From Termitomyces sp. T153 (Eukaryota > Basidiomycota > Agaricomycetes > Agaricales > Lyophyllaceae), in NCBI GenBank assembly GCA_018296165.2, contig JACKQL020000003.1, forward strand, positions 186,001 through 250,000: a stretch of 64,000 nt of DNA, in the 5' to 3' direction. The notes beneath the pieces are model-generated. The model was not told the DNA's origin. It did not search any database and was given only the letters and a program-made list of their open reading frames with translations. The position numbers were made by a program, and so were the translations under genes. Shown one piece after another: positions 11,251-23,125 of the stretch. How positions within the stretch are numbered: the first letter of the stretch is position 1; the number at the start of each line of letters is the position of its first letter.

Positions 11251-12174
11251 ATGGCTGCTGTTTATCAGGGGGCTCTTCCTGAGTCATTAAAAGATCAGAC
11301 ATATCCTAGAAGTTCCCAAATTTTTGCCATGTCTTCTTCTGTGTCATCACCATGTTCCACATTGCCAACTCCTCCCCCTTCTGGTGATAATTGTGTGGCT
11401 GTCTGGGCAGAGTATGAGCACTGTCAGTGGGAGTTTGAACAGTAGCGGGACCATAGAAAGGTGGAGGCAATGACCTGTTATTGTGAGTGTGGTGTTTTTT
11501 TTGCTCCATAATTGCTGATTGAGCTCCACAGAGTTGTCCTCAGCAGTGGTGGGCTCCTCCAGGGGTTCTTTGCATATGAGGGGGTCAGGGTCTGCTGGTC
11601 ATTCCATTTCTGTTGCCCTGGGGCATTACATGAGGCTCAGCCTGGGGGCAGGGATCATCAACATTGTTCCAGAGGCAGAAAGGATTCCACAGGCTCAGGT
11701 GATGCTGGAGGTATTTGCAGGGGTGCTGGGGTGGGCATGGGGTTCTCCGACCCTAGAATGGTGCCAGAATGAGGCTCTGGTGAGTCCCTACTGCTTTTCC
11801 CAGTATTGGCTGATCAGTTGTTCCAGTGCACCCTCTGTGCTTGGTGGAGGGAATTGTATGAGTTCAACAAGCCAACTGCAGGGTCCCATCATGACACCTT
11901 GGTTTGTCTTCCATGCCATGCTAGGCACGAGAAATGTTCTATTTCACTGGAGTGGTGCTCCAGAGGGGGAGGAGGGGGTGAGGGCATAGTTGGGCCCCAC
12001 TTTCTTATTGTCTTGCATTCTGTCATGCTCTGTCTCCTTCTTCTTTATAGTATATTTGTATTGAATTCAGTGCTTGGTCAATGCTCCTGGGCATGCATAG
12101 TAAAATTCTTAGTTTGTGTGAGGGGTGAGATAAGTGAAAACATGCAGGAGTACTGGTGGGAGTTGAATCCCTAG
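11251..12174 (+). pseudogene. gag-like relic with arginine-rich coil and cysteine motif
   Basis: Directly after the left LTR a frame opens with methionines at 11251 and 11329 (MSSSVSSPCSTLPTPPPSGD). It then reads AEYEHCQWEFEQ and, past a stop, RDHRKVEAMTCYCECG (11410-11490). The Cys, His, Gln and Trp codons here are what CGN Arg codons become by CpG decay, so a charged coiled coil is likely. In another frame 11827-11945 reads CTLCAWWRELYEF and CLPCHARHEKCSIS, a C-x2-C ... C-x2-C-x6-C pattern. The decay pattern is the main argument that this strand was coding. No known domain is recognised. Confidence 0.45.
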
Positions 12175-15100
12175 TAAGTCCAGCAGTGGGGATTAAGCCT
12201 ACTGGTGCTGTCTGTGTTGGCTAGTCCCAGAGTCATTGGGACTTGGTGGAGCATTGTAGGAGAAGGTCCCAAGGCTTGGCAGAGATATTGGAAGCCTTCC
12301 TGCAGAGTTCCATTATATCTTGGGGCATTGGTGGGTGGTGTTGTTGGGCTTGCTCCCTTGGAGTTTTGGACCAAGATTGTAGGAGTTGTCCTCAGGCCTT
12401 TAAAGTGTGCTTGATGGCAGTGTAGGGTTGGTGAAGTCTTGACTTTGCTGGCAGAGCTCTCTTTGGTTTTTCTTATGCCAGCATGGCTAGCAAGGTAGTG
12501 GAGGTCCTCTTTGACAATGGCAGAGGTGGCAGAGGGAAGTCCCTTATGCTGGCATGGCTAGCAGAGGTGGCAGAGTTCCCCTTTTCTTTTGATAATAGTA
12601 GGGGGTGATAGGGTGATAGGGTGAAGTCTGTCCTTAGGGGCTGGGCCTGTCAGAGGCAGAAGTTCTTGGTGGCATAGCGGCAGGGTTCCCAGGGTGGGGT
12701 TGCCCTTGTGGTGAGTTGGTGGGGCTGTGAGTTGAATTAGCATGGGGGTAGAGGTACTCCCTTAGAATATGTATTGCAATTCCTTAGTTGGGGGGTTTGT
12801 CAAGCTTTGGAGTATTGTGTTTTGTTGAGGCATACTTAGTTTGGGTCCTGCTGCACTCCAGAGTTGTGTGCTCTGGTTGGGGCATGGTGGTTGGAGCTTT
12901 ATTGCATTCTGGAGTATTGCAGGTGGTGAAGGGCATGTGTGGTCGGAGTTTTGCTATGCTCCAGAGTGTCATTGGTGAGGAGGCAGGGTTCAGGTTGACC
13001 AATCTCAGTGAGTTTCTTTTGGTTTAGAGTTGGGGTTTATGGGTTCTGAGCTATCTGCACAATAGTGCTCTTTGTTCCTGGCCAAGAGTAAGTCCAGAGA
13101 TGGGCAGAGGGGTCTTATATATTTCTGGCATTCTTTAGAGCTTGAGGTGCTGCTGAGGTTGTATTGGTGGATGCTTCTTTTAGTGGAGGCAGTGTGGAGT
13201 TTAGTTGGTAATTAGTTCTTTTCAGCAGGAGTGCTTTAGGGCAAGGGAGGAGTTTGGGGTTGTTGTTCTGTGGATTGCCAGGAGTCAGGGCAGGTGATAG
13301 CATATGGATTGAAGTTGTATTAGAGGTCCAGGGCTACTGGCTTCTTGGTGGAGCTGTGTTGAGGATTGTATTGAGGGCCTAAGAGTTGTTGGCTTGTTGG
13401 CAGAGTTGTGCGGGGCCAGGGAAATAGGGGCAGTGCAAGGATTGGTGGGTTTTTGTCCCTTCTCAGGGTGGAGCCAGTGAGCAGAGATGGGTATGAGGTT
13501 TGGCAAGGTGTTGAATTTGCTGGCAGAGTTCTCTTGGTTTTGGTGGGGCAGGGTAGGATTGGTTTGAATGAGCTTGGGTCATTGCTTCTTTCTTTGGAGT
13601 GGGAGTTAGCAGTCCAGGGTTGGCATGAGGGTTGTGTCAATGGGTGGTTCATTGATGGAGTTGACCTCAGAGGTAGTGCAGGGTGGAGAAAGGGGTCTAA
13701 GGCATGTTTTGTCGGTCTATTATTTCCAGCGCAAGAGCCAGGAGTCTGGAGTCAATGTGGGGATTGGAGTTGGGTCTTAACTTGTTGGTGGAGTTGTGTA
13801 GGAGGTGATGCAGGTTGGAGATGAGGCTTTGGAGTGGGGTTTTCCTCTTTACTTAAGTTAGCACAACAAGTGGATAAGTGGATGTTGAACGTTACTACTG
13901 AGTGGCAGAGTTGTTGCATATGGGGGGTGGCTCCCAGAATCATGCTTGGATGTGGGGAGTGGGTCTAGCTGCCTTCCAAGGGGCTTGGGTCAGTCAGGCC
14001 ATTGTCCCTTTGTATGAAATATTTAGCTGCATTGGGAGGGATAGTTATTTATAATGGCTGGAGGGCAGTGGAGAAGTGGATTGTGGAGGAACATTAGTTG
14101 GGACTCCAAGGGGATTCATGGTGGGGTTAGGGCAACCCTTCCTTCTTGCTCTAGAGTAGTCTAGAGGTCACTATGAATGGAGTTGGGAGTGGGTCTTAGT
14201 ACTGTGGGGTGATCAACTAGGTTTCTAATTAGGAGAAAAGATACTACTTTTTTGGAGGGTATCATTGGTCCCTTGATTGTTGGGGCAGAGTAGGATGGCT
14301 CCTTTGCCATTTATGAGTTGATCTCTGGCAAATGTGGTTGGGTTGCCCTGGCATTGTTGGTCTTGGAGTGACTGTCCCAGGAGTCTGGGATTTGTTCTTT
14401 GTTGGGAGATTGTTTTCATCAGAGGAGTGGAGTAGGGCAATGGTGGGGTGGTGACTCCAGTGGTGGGGTCAGAGCATGTATCTTTGTTGCTCTGGTTGAC
14501 CCTTTGACTAGTGGGGTTGGTCACTATGTCTTGCAAAATTTGGAGAGAAGTCTTCTTGGGCATTCTGGCTGGAGTTATGCTAGGGGTTGACAGCAGGGGG
14601 TGGGGCAGCATCTTTCATGGCAGAAATAGGAGCATGGAACATCCTTGCTCATTGTAGGTTGAGGCAGCATTTCTCTTGGTGTCAATTTGTTGTTGGTAAT
14701 GGTAGCAACATCTTTTTGCTGTTGATTTGGGGCAGATAGCAATAGGGGTGCTGCTTGTTTCTTGGAGAATGTATTAGCAGCTTTAGGATATTTTGGCGAG
14801 ACTACTTTGTATGGCATCCATTCCTGGATGCTCTGGCAGTGTAGTTCTTGACAGATAGTTGCTTTTTTATGCAAGGGCAGGGTGGTTCAGAGTTGTTAGG
14901 CAAGAGCCAGACCTTGCGGAGTGCATGTTGTAGAAATATTGTTGGCAAGTCATTGTTGGAGTTCCTGTTATTGGGTGTCGGAGTCAACATGGTGGCTCTG
15001 GAGCTGTGTTACCAGATTCCAGAGTTGCATGGAGAGGTCTGGAGTAGTGTGGAGTGGAAGCTCAGAGCACCTTGGACCTCATGCAGGGTTGGCAGAGTTG

Positions 15101-16794
15101 TTGGTCCTTCAAATTGCTTAGCGGAGAGAACCCAAGGGCTGTCTAGGCTTTGTCCCCTTCACTATTGGAGTTTCTTGGTTTCAAGACAGTTGGGTAGGGG
15201 GTCCGTGGGGCAGCCTCAAAGTTGTCAGCAGGGTTTTTTCTCTCCTTGGTAGGGTATGTCAGCAAGTTCACATTACACCAGAGAACTATTTTGTGTGGAA
15301 TCTCTTCTTTCCTATAGTTGTTCCAGCAGAGTGGCTTCTGTCCTGGGGGTTCCTTTGTTGGAGGTGGCATGGTCAGGTGGGGGAACAGCAGTCTTGTCTG
15401 GTACCGGCATATGGAGTAGGGTGGCCTCAAGCATTCCAGTGTTGGAGGTTCTGGATCAAGTGGGTAGAGGTGGTGAAGTAGTGGTGGAGGGGTCTGGAGT
15501 CATTCTGCATTGTGAGTTAGAGTGTTGTGGTTTTCCATATTGATTTCAAGAGTTGTTAGGGGCATTTTATCCTAAGAAGGTGGGTGGGTGCACATATTCC
15601 TTTCTTGAGAGAACATGTCAGCAAATTTAGGGCACTCTGGGGGACTACTTCATGTGGAATTCTCTTTTCCCTGTAGCTTGTTCAGGGTGATTTATATGCT
15701 GAGGGATTTTCTTGCTAGAGACAGCAGTGTCTTCAATGTTGGAGGTTCCAGATCAGGTGGAGGGGAGTTGGAGTAGTGGCGGAGGTGTTCAGAGTTATTT
15801 CTTATTGTGAGTCAGAGTGCTGTGATTCATCCAGGTGACTTTTAGGGGTTGTTGGAGCATTTTTGGAGTGCGTTTCAAGGAGGTGGGGTAGAGGTGCATG
15901 TTCCTTCCTTTCTTAGCCACCTTGGGGCTTGGGAATCCCTTGGTCTTGTTCCACAGTTGTTGGGGGTTGGGTTGAAGGTGTCAGGGTCTTTCCAATTGTT
16001 GGGTGGAGGTGATGGCTGAGTCAATCAAGGGGTTCTAACTGATTCCAGAAGTGGTTTCTGTGGTTGGGGGCACAGCATTGGTCTTGGGATCTTGCATCAT
16101 TGTTGGTGGGGTTGCTGGTTTGAGCTTGATTCTAATGATGGTGGAGCTAGCTTTGGAGGGTGGACTTTCTTAGGGATAGGTGTGGGTGGGAGTCAGATGA
16201 TCTGCTGGTGCAGTGGTGGAGTTCTGCTATTGGGGTGTGGGCAGAATTGACACTGTTGGGAACTTGCTGGATTTGTTCCTGATGGCATGTGGAGTTGCAG
16301 TAGGTAGGTGGATCCAAAGGCAGGCTTCAGAGAAGTGCATTCTCAGAGGTCTCATCATTGTTTTGGTGGGTTTGGCTGTTATTGTTGTTGGAGGAGTGGA
16401 GGTGCAGTGCCAGAGAAGTTGTCAAGCATTGGGTTGAATTATTGCCAGGGGCTTTGAGTGCTGCTTTAGTGATGTAAGGGTCAACCTTTGCAAGGAAGTG
16501 GAGCTGGCAGAGAAGGTGGAGGAAGTGTAGGAGGTGTTGGCAAGGGTAGTGCAGGGTTGGGTATGAGCGGAGAGGGTGTCTGTGGAGAGAGCCATTGTAT
16601 GGGTGTAACCAGAGCAGAGGGGATGTTTGGTGTCAGATCCACAACTCAATGTGCCTTGGCAAATTGAGCAGGGCCATATGAATCATAGTGGCTTCTAGGC
16701 ATGAGCCAACTATAGACATCAAAAGTGTTTGATAGACATGTGTGCGGAGCTAGTGTGGACATCACAAATGGGATAAGGGAGAGTCTTGATATTA
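12175..16794. other. internal region of the pol-less LTR element, dispersed GAGTT-type words, no gene recognised
   Basis: G/T-rich on the plus strand, with short frames on both strands that look like chance or low-complexity translations. The words GCAGAGTT, GGAGTT and TTGGAGTT recur dozens of times at irregular spacing. I see no reverse transcriptase, integrase or protease signature. The minus strand reads as Pro/Thr/Ser/Asn-rich pieces of no recognisable family. Confidence 0.5.
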
Positions 16795-17990
16795 TGTCAG
16801 GTTCTGCTGACTATGGGGGCTCTCAGCTACACTGGGCAAGTCCTTACTAGGCAGACATGATTTCCTGCACTGACAACTGGGCACTTGTAGAAGTTCTAAA
16901 CACAGGGAGCTTGCAAGGATAAGTGGTGGGAAGTGATCCAAGCAAGTCTAGAGTGGTCTGGAGGAATGTGGGATAAGTTGCAGGAAAAGGGACAAGCTTG
17001 GCAGAGTGTCAGACATGAGTCTGTAAGTGAGTATTGTGGGTGCAGATGAAGCAGAGGTTAGGCAAGAGATGGGAGCAGAAGCTATGCAGGTAATGGAAGC
17101 AGAGGCTACATGAGTAGTGGGAGTGGAGCTGGAGCTTGATGGGGGATCAATGGAGCTTGATGGAGTTTAGAGCTGAGTGTGTAGTGAGGTCTGGAGTTGG
17201 TTTAAAGAATGTGTTGATGTTTGTAATCATAAGTGCAGAGTTCATAAAGGCATTAGAGTTGGAAAAGACTTGAGCACTATAGGTGGAATGGATTAAACAA
17301 GACGAGACAGAGCTGAACAGAATGAGACAGAGTAGAGATGAAATTGAGACAAGAATGAAAATAAATTGAGGTGGAGATACAAAATGATAACAAGAATGAT
17401 AATGGAATAGAGACAAGACAAGACTGGGAGACTAAGATAAGAGAAATGTAATATGGAACACAAAACATGAGAGAGAAACAATCAGACCATAGGTAACATT
17501 AAGCAATATCAAGACTGGAGTATAAAGAGCTACTCTACAACTTATACACTGACTACTGGGGAGCTCTGGAAGACATTGGCTATGGTGGCAGAGCTTGGCA
17601 GAGTCAATGGGTGTTGCTTGTGATCAGTGAGTGGGCTACATTGATACATCAACAGGATCAGTTGAGAATGTGGGCTATCCTGAGGTTGTTGTAATCCTCA
17701 AAAGTAGATCAGGGAACTAGAGTGATGGGCTGGTGATGTATGTTGGAGTTAGGAATGGTGGGGGATGGTTCCAGGGGCTTAGAAGATCCAGGGGGAATGT
17801 TGGTGGCTGCAAAGAAGATATTAGAGTTGGCTAGGAGGCCATTGGAGTTAGCTGGGAAAGTGTCGGAGTTAGTTAGAGTGGGCACAGAGGATAGATGATG
17901 GTTGGGGGGTTTGATGGGGCATTAGGGAGGCTCTGGGGGAGCAAGAGGGTTGGAGGTAATGTGCAGGGGTCCAAGGAATGGATCATGACA
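16795..17990 (+). repeat. right LTR of the large pol-less element, 1196 bp
   Basis: Second copy of the LTR, beginning TGTCAGG and ending ATGACA, followed at 17991 by the right target duplication TCTGC. Upstream lies AAATGGGATAAGGGAGAG (about 16768-16785), a possible polypurine tract for the plus direction although it is separated from the LTR by some 10 bases. Confidence 0.9.
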
Positions 17991-18082
17991 TCTGCTCTCA
18001 GAGGAGACTTGTCAGATCTCTAGAGTAGAGTTAAACAATTGGTGAGAAACTCTATTTGTAGGATAATATGCCACACTCACAG

Positions 18083-20220
18083 ATGGTGTTGAAGAAATCT
18101 TTGTGGAAGCAAATTTCCAAGGCCAAGAACAAATAACTTATCCTGGATGCAAGGAAAAGCTTTTCCAACAAGGCCCTCCAAATTTTATCAGGAAAGCTGT
18201 CAGATGCCAAGGCAATTGGTGGGTTGAAAGGAAAGGCAGGGGCATATTTCAAGGAGTCACAGGCAAGGAAGGAAGCCCAGGAGGTCAACAAGGGTCAGGC
18301 AGAAGGAGGATTGGCAGGTTCATATTCAATGTCAGATTTCTCACCTTTGGAAATTTTCAAATGGATTTCAGCAATTGATCTGCTGATGGTTGCAGCAGAT
18401 CTGGTAATACCAGTGGGTCTGGTGTCCACAGTGGCTCCACCATCTCCAGTGGCTCTAGTGTCCTCAGTGAGTCCCTCATCAAAACCTGGTAGAGTATTGG
18501 CATCAAGTCTGTTGTTATCAGCAGAGCTGGTCCCAGCCTGATTCCAGCTAATCAAAAAGGCTAGTGAAGCACAGATTCCCCAACAAGGATGGAGGAAATA
18601 CACTGCCCAAACACCATGTCATAGTCCTCCCCCACCCAGCCAGTCCAAATATCAATCTGTCACCTCAGACAAAGATAACAAGAATGACTTGAATGATGAC
18701 ATCAATCATTCCAATGACAAAAAATATCAGCAGGAGGAGATCACACCATCAATGAGGTTATGGAAGTACCTCATAACAGCACCCCCTTGCACAAGGGCAC
18801 AGCTTGGCCCCCCCTTGCCAATACTGTCAAAAGGAGGGGCTCCAATGTGTTAAGACAGAGGGAGCAGCCTTGTGCAATTCCTGTCAGCTTGTTCTCAAGA
18901 AAATATGCAGTCTCATGAGGGATTACAAGGAAGAGGTCCAGAGGAACAAGAGTGCAGAGAAAACCCAAGTCTGCTGAGTATGTTGAGGGTAAGTGTTGAT
19001 TTCCCCAACTGAAATCATTTACTGATAACAGACAGAATCAACAACATCAGTTGCTGGGCCATCAACAATTCAGCTGGCAAATATGCTAGCAGCTAGCAGA
19101 AAGGAAAGGGAAAAGGAATGGACAGTACACCAGTGGCCAGCAGAAAGGAGAAGGAGCAAGCAGACCTGCTGATGACTAGTGGAAAGAGAAAGGGCAAACA
19201 GTGGGCAGATCCATCCATCTCCACTAAATCTGTTGAAGCTGTTCTTTTATGAGCTATGGTGGGGTTGAACCAATGGTTCACTTTCATCAATGAAGGAATT
19301 AAGGTTGTATTGGAAGAGATGAGGTCAGGGTTTGTGCTAGCTGAGAAGACAAGATTTACAGAGATGGAGAATATGCTCTGGCAGTACAATACAACACTGC
19401 AAGCACTCAATGAGTGCATGAACATCATTGACACAAGTGTTGTGGGCATAATATCTGACCTCGACAGAACAAAGCAAACTGTCAAGGCTCATGCTGAGTG
19501 TCTCATGCAGAACAAAGTCAATATTGTTGCACTCCAGGGCATGGTCAACAACCTTCAAAACTAGCTTCAAATCTCCTCCCCCCCCATCCAACCAGCCCCT
19601 AGCACTAGCAGCCTTCCACCTGCACCAGCTTCTACTCTGGCACCCATTGCTGAAGCAAAAGAGCCCAACAATGATAAGGCTGCCCAGCCCAAGGAGGATG
19701 AGAGTGAGATGGACTGTTCCACCACTGTAGCCATTGCTGTTGATCAGTCTGCCATTGCTGATGATTCTGCTCTCATTAGCAACCCCATTGCTATCATGAC
19801 CAATTCTAGCATTTCCAGCAGGTCTGCCACCAAATCCACTGACTGTACAAGGCCTGCTACCAGCATCACTGACTCTGCCATCACCTTGACTCCCTTACTT
19901 CCACTAGGCCCACTGCCATCATCACTGACTCTGCCATTGCCACTGGACTGGCAGCCAGTAATGAATCCACTGTGCCCACTGGTGTTGAAACCATCTTTGC
20001 CAGCCCCATTGCTGCAACTGGGCATTTGATAGATGTGGATATAACAGGCCCAGCACCACATCATGCTCCAGATGAGATTATGCTATAACATGGCTGCAGT
20101 GCCTCCCAAGCCACACAACCCCCCACCAAATGTACCTGGTCCTCCAGTTGTCTAGCAGGTAATAGAAAGGCCAATGAACATGCTGAGGAAGCAGTAACCA
20201 AAAAGATGAAGGAAGCATGA
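18083..20220 (+). pseudogene. gag-like or host hypothetical relic with paired cysteine motif
   Basis: It begins MVLKKSLWKQISKAKNK at 18083 and continues through KGKAGAYFKESQARKEAQEV. At about 18816-18905 it carries a cysteine array CQYCQKEGLQC, then CNSCQLVLKKICSL (C-x2-C-x6-C-x8-C-x2-C-x7-C), probably zinc-binding. A predicted coiled-coil part at 19256-19564 (TRFTEMENMLWQYNTTLQAL) is followed by a long Ser/Thr/Ala/Pro-rich tail to about 20030 and a basic end near 20210. Frames change several times and stops occur, so it is dead. No pol follows it. Proteins with this cysteine array are common beside fungal repeats, but I cannot name the family. Confidence 0.45.
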
Positions 20221-20448
20221 AGAGGATGAGGGCCACTGGACTTTCTTGACATTTTTTGGACTTTCTTGATACATTCTGGCCTTGTTATTACATTGTTATA
20301 TTTTGTAATACCCAATGAAAATGTATATACAATGTCTTGACTCAGATTTAAGTGCCCAACACAACAGATTTGTAGTTAGATCAATGTTTCTGGTTGGGAA
20401 TCAAAATCTTTATTAGCTTTGTAACCCTTTGTCCGAGAGAGTAACAAT

Positions 20449-20530
20449 GGCAATGTGGTCTATTGGTACTGCATTGTTATGTGGTATTGATTTCATGTGG
20501 CAGCTGCAGGTTTGACTCCTGTAACTGGCA
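20449..20530 (+). repeat. tRNA-like unit 1 (A- and B-box)
   Basis: An A-box-like TGGTCTATTGGTA (20456-20468) and a B-box-like GGTTTGACTCC (20509-20519) lie at tRNA-like spacing. The B box stands inside a potential T-arm of the form GCAGG-loop-CCTGT. The 5' and 3' ends do not pair as an acceptor stem, so it is a tRNA-derived repeat and not a working tRNA gene. Confidence 0.5.
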
Positions 20531-20621
20531 ATATGTCACAAGCTCATTTGTTTTTTAACCTTTTGTTGAACATGTGCAAGTTGTCTCATTGAACAGGATG
20601 CCTAAAATACAATGCTATCCC

Positions 20622-20706
20622 AACAACAATGTGATCTACTGGTACTGTGTTGATGCTTTGTCTCAATCCCATGTGGCAGCTGCAGGTTCAACTCCTGCAG
20701 TTGGCA
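20622..20706 (+). repeat. tRNA-like unit 2 (A- and B-box)
   Basis: The A-box-like TGATCTACTGGTA is followed by B-box-like GGTTCAACTCC (20686-20696) in a perfect GCAGG/CCTGC stem. GGTTCAACTCC differs from a canonical GGTTCGACTCC by the G-to-A change expected of a decayed CpG. The unit lies about 175 bp after unit 1. Confidence 0.5.
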
Positions 20707-20794
20707 GTAATCATTGTGGAATATGGTTTTTGCATTCTCAATAAAGGAAGTACATGGCATTTTTGTTTGTCATGTAATAAATATAACAGGATTG

Positions 20795-20880
20795 CAACAG
20801 CAACATGGTGTATTGGTACTGTGTTCTCACTTTATATCAATGTTATGTGGCCACTGCAGGTTTGACTCCTGTAACTGCCA
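20795..20880 (+). repeat. tRNA-like unit 3 (A- and B-box)
   Basis: TGGTGTATTGGTA and GGTTTGACTCC (20859-20869) recur at the same spacing, about 173 bp after unit 2. A partial fourth unit, TTGGTACTGCATTGACACTTTG, follows at about 20910-20935. Confidence 0.5.
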
Positions 20881-21249
20881 ATGTCACAATCTTGTTTGTA
20901 TTTTTGACCTTGGTACTGCATTGACACTTTGTACTTTTACATCACACATCTCATACTGCATTGTCACTGAACCAAACACAGCTGTCTGTTGTAGTAGAAT
21001 ATGTTCATCATCATAATCCTGCTTGGGATGTATAGCATTCCAAAGAAGGTGGAATAATGCCCAGGAGGGATGAACTTGATGAATATCTTAAGTTAGACCA
21101 ACAGTGAGTTTTTCTTTGGACTGCTAACATGTGCCATTATTGATTGACTATCAATGTTTGCATCCAAATTGCCCATGTCTGCCATCCACTATCCACCATC
21201 CACTGTATGCTATCTGCCATCTGCTGTCCACTATCTGCCATCTGCTGTC

Positions 21250-23125
21250 AACCTCCACTCTGGCCATCTGGTGGGTCCATTGCCAGGGAGCTCCTTGTGA
21301 AAACACATTCAAAGCCATTGAAAAGGCACTTCTATTGAACAAAGCATGCAACATTACTGGAGTTGTTGCAACAGCATGCACCCGCTATGGCTGCTTTGCT
21401 CCCAACAGCATAACAAACTTAGCCCATGGTGAAGACCAAGTGTATACAGACTTTTCCATCATACATGTGCTGAAGACAACCAACATGGAATCTATTAAGC
21501 ATCTTTTGCTGGTATATGACATAGCATGCCAGTGGTGTGTCAAGTTTTTTGAATGATTAACAGAGGTGGGGGGAGTTTTACCAGATAATCTACTGGTTGA
21601 CTATGCAATTGGCCTCCTTCTTGTCCATGGCCACAAAGAAAATTGCTTTTTCCACTTTGCTCCATCATTTATTCCAGGAGTTGGCCACATTGCTGAGAAG
21701 ATAATTGAAAGGCTTTGGTCTACTCTCAATGAAGTTTCACATATGGCATGAACTACTTCTCTTGCACATTGGGTGGAAATCCTTGATCATTATATGTGTG
21801 ACTCCAACTGAAAGAAGTTACTTGATATGGTTCCTTCCCTATGCCAAAAATACTTGACAGCCATTGAGATGAGGGAGGCTGCTGCTCATTATTTTGCTGA
21901 ACAGTCCATGGGAATCTCAGCAGAACTGATATCAAGCTGGGAGGATGAGATTACCATTGCTGAAAGTCTGAGGGACTAAGACAAAAAGGCAATGGGCATT
22001 CTTAAGGCTTGGACCATGTGCCTCCAAGCAGGACATGGTGGTAATCTGGCAGACACCAAATTGGAAGCCCTATTCTTCCAATTCACAAAGGACTACACCA
22101 CTTGAGGTAGATGACATTCCTGATGCATTTGATGAAGAAATGTCAGATCACAATGAAACATTGCTGTATCTGGTGGCAAACCCACTAGCCAGACTGGATC
22201 TGCTGTTGGAACTGGATTCCACTGCACTAGAAGACTTTGAAATATCCTTGCCATTAGCAATTGCTGGTGATTGCTCAGGACTGTCCAGTATTGAAAGGCA
22301 ATTGCATTTGCTTCAAATTAAAAGGCATATTCAAGCACTCCAAGAGCTCATTGCTGAAAAATATTTCATGTATTCTCATGTTGTTCAAGTTGCTCCAAGC
22401 AAAAGTGTCAAAACCTGAGCCAGGGTGTCAATTGACAATATTCAAGCAGCCATTTCCATCAAAGCTAGGGCCTATGGAAAATGTTGCAGTGCTCTTATGC
22501 AATTAGGCATAAATTCCATATTCAACAAAAAAATTGTGTTCTGCAGAAAGCAGATCTTGCAGCAAGCATGACTATATGTAATCCAAATAATCCTATATCA
22601 TCAAGAATAAAGATTTCTTGGATATGGCAAGCTAATCCAGATATAAAAGATGACCTTGAAACTCTTTATGAATGTAAGTTGCTTTCTGCTCAGATATCTG
22701 CCATATCATTCTCAATCTGCCTGCTGATTCTGTTTATTCACCATGTCCATTCCTTTGTTGTCAATGCATTGGCTGACTTTCCTCTTTAATTTGCCAGTAT
22801 CAAATTCATAACCAATCTCACCAGTCCATCAGGTGCACTACCTCCACACAAGAGCACAACAAAACAGATGGACAGAAGAATGTCAGCTTGTGATCAGTAA
22901 AATGGAATGGACTGTTCACTATTTCCTTAAACAGGCAGAAATCCAGTCCAAAAGGAGCATTTCAGCCAAGAAAAAAGGCCTCTAAGCCTATGCTGACAAA
23001 AAGCTGGCCATGTGGCATGAACTGAGTTCTTTGGCAACTCATAAGTTCAGAAGGGTATACAATGATTTTACACCTCCTCAAAAGGCAACAACACCTTTGT
23101 AATGGAGAGTGCAATGGGATGAACA
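21250..23125 (+). pseudogene. KDZ (Kyakuja-Dileera-Zisupton) transposase relic
   Basis: Recognisable in pieces across frames: ACTRYGCFAPNSITNLAHGE (about 21372), LLVYDIACQW (about 21508), IGLLLVHGHKENCFFHFAPS then FIPGVG (21610-21685), ERLWSTLNEV (about 21707), KKLLDMVPSLCQKYLTAIEM (about 21818), AESLRD and MGILKAW (about 21960-22010). The C-terminal part follows at about 22880-23125: MEWTVHYFLKQAEIQSKRSI, then KKLAMWHELSSLATHKFRRV. These blocks and their order fit KDZ transposases, DNA-transposon enzymes abundant in basidiomycetes. The N-terminal cysteine cluster and first catalytic region are missing, and stops at 21554, 21748 and later make it inactive. A short (CCATCTGCTGT)-like repeat lies just upstream at 21170-21255. 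Confidence 0.75.

Larger units (their letters stand above)
9910..17990 (+). mobile_element. large pol-less LTR retrotransposon (LARD-like), 8.08 kb, TSD TCTGC
   Basis: Two long direct repeats, 9910-11115 and 16795-17990, both begin TGTCAGG and end TGACA. They are flanked outside by an exact 5-bp duplication TCTGC (9905-9909 and 17991-17995), which proves insertion by an LTR integrase. The 5.7-kb internal part has no reverse transcriptase, RNase H or integrase that I can recognise on either strand; a gag-like relic lies at 11251-12174. Large LTRs around a long internal region without pol match the LARD class of non-autonomous elements. Direction is uncertain: the gag-like relic says plus, whereas the C-tract at 11117-11126 would be a good polypurine tract on the minus strand. 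Confidence 0.85.

Noticed and set aside
20449..20880. Functional tRNA genes
   Set aside because: A and B boxes are present but the ends do not form an acceptor stem, and no cloverleaf with an anticodon can be drawn with confidence.
21170..21255. Coding start of the KDZ transposase in the CCATCTGCTGT repeat
   Set aside because: The open frame there is produced by the short tandem repeat; recognisable transposase sequence starts only after it.
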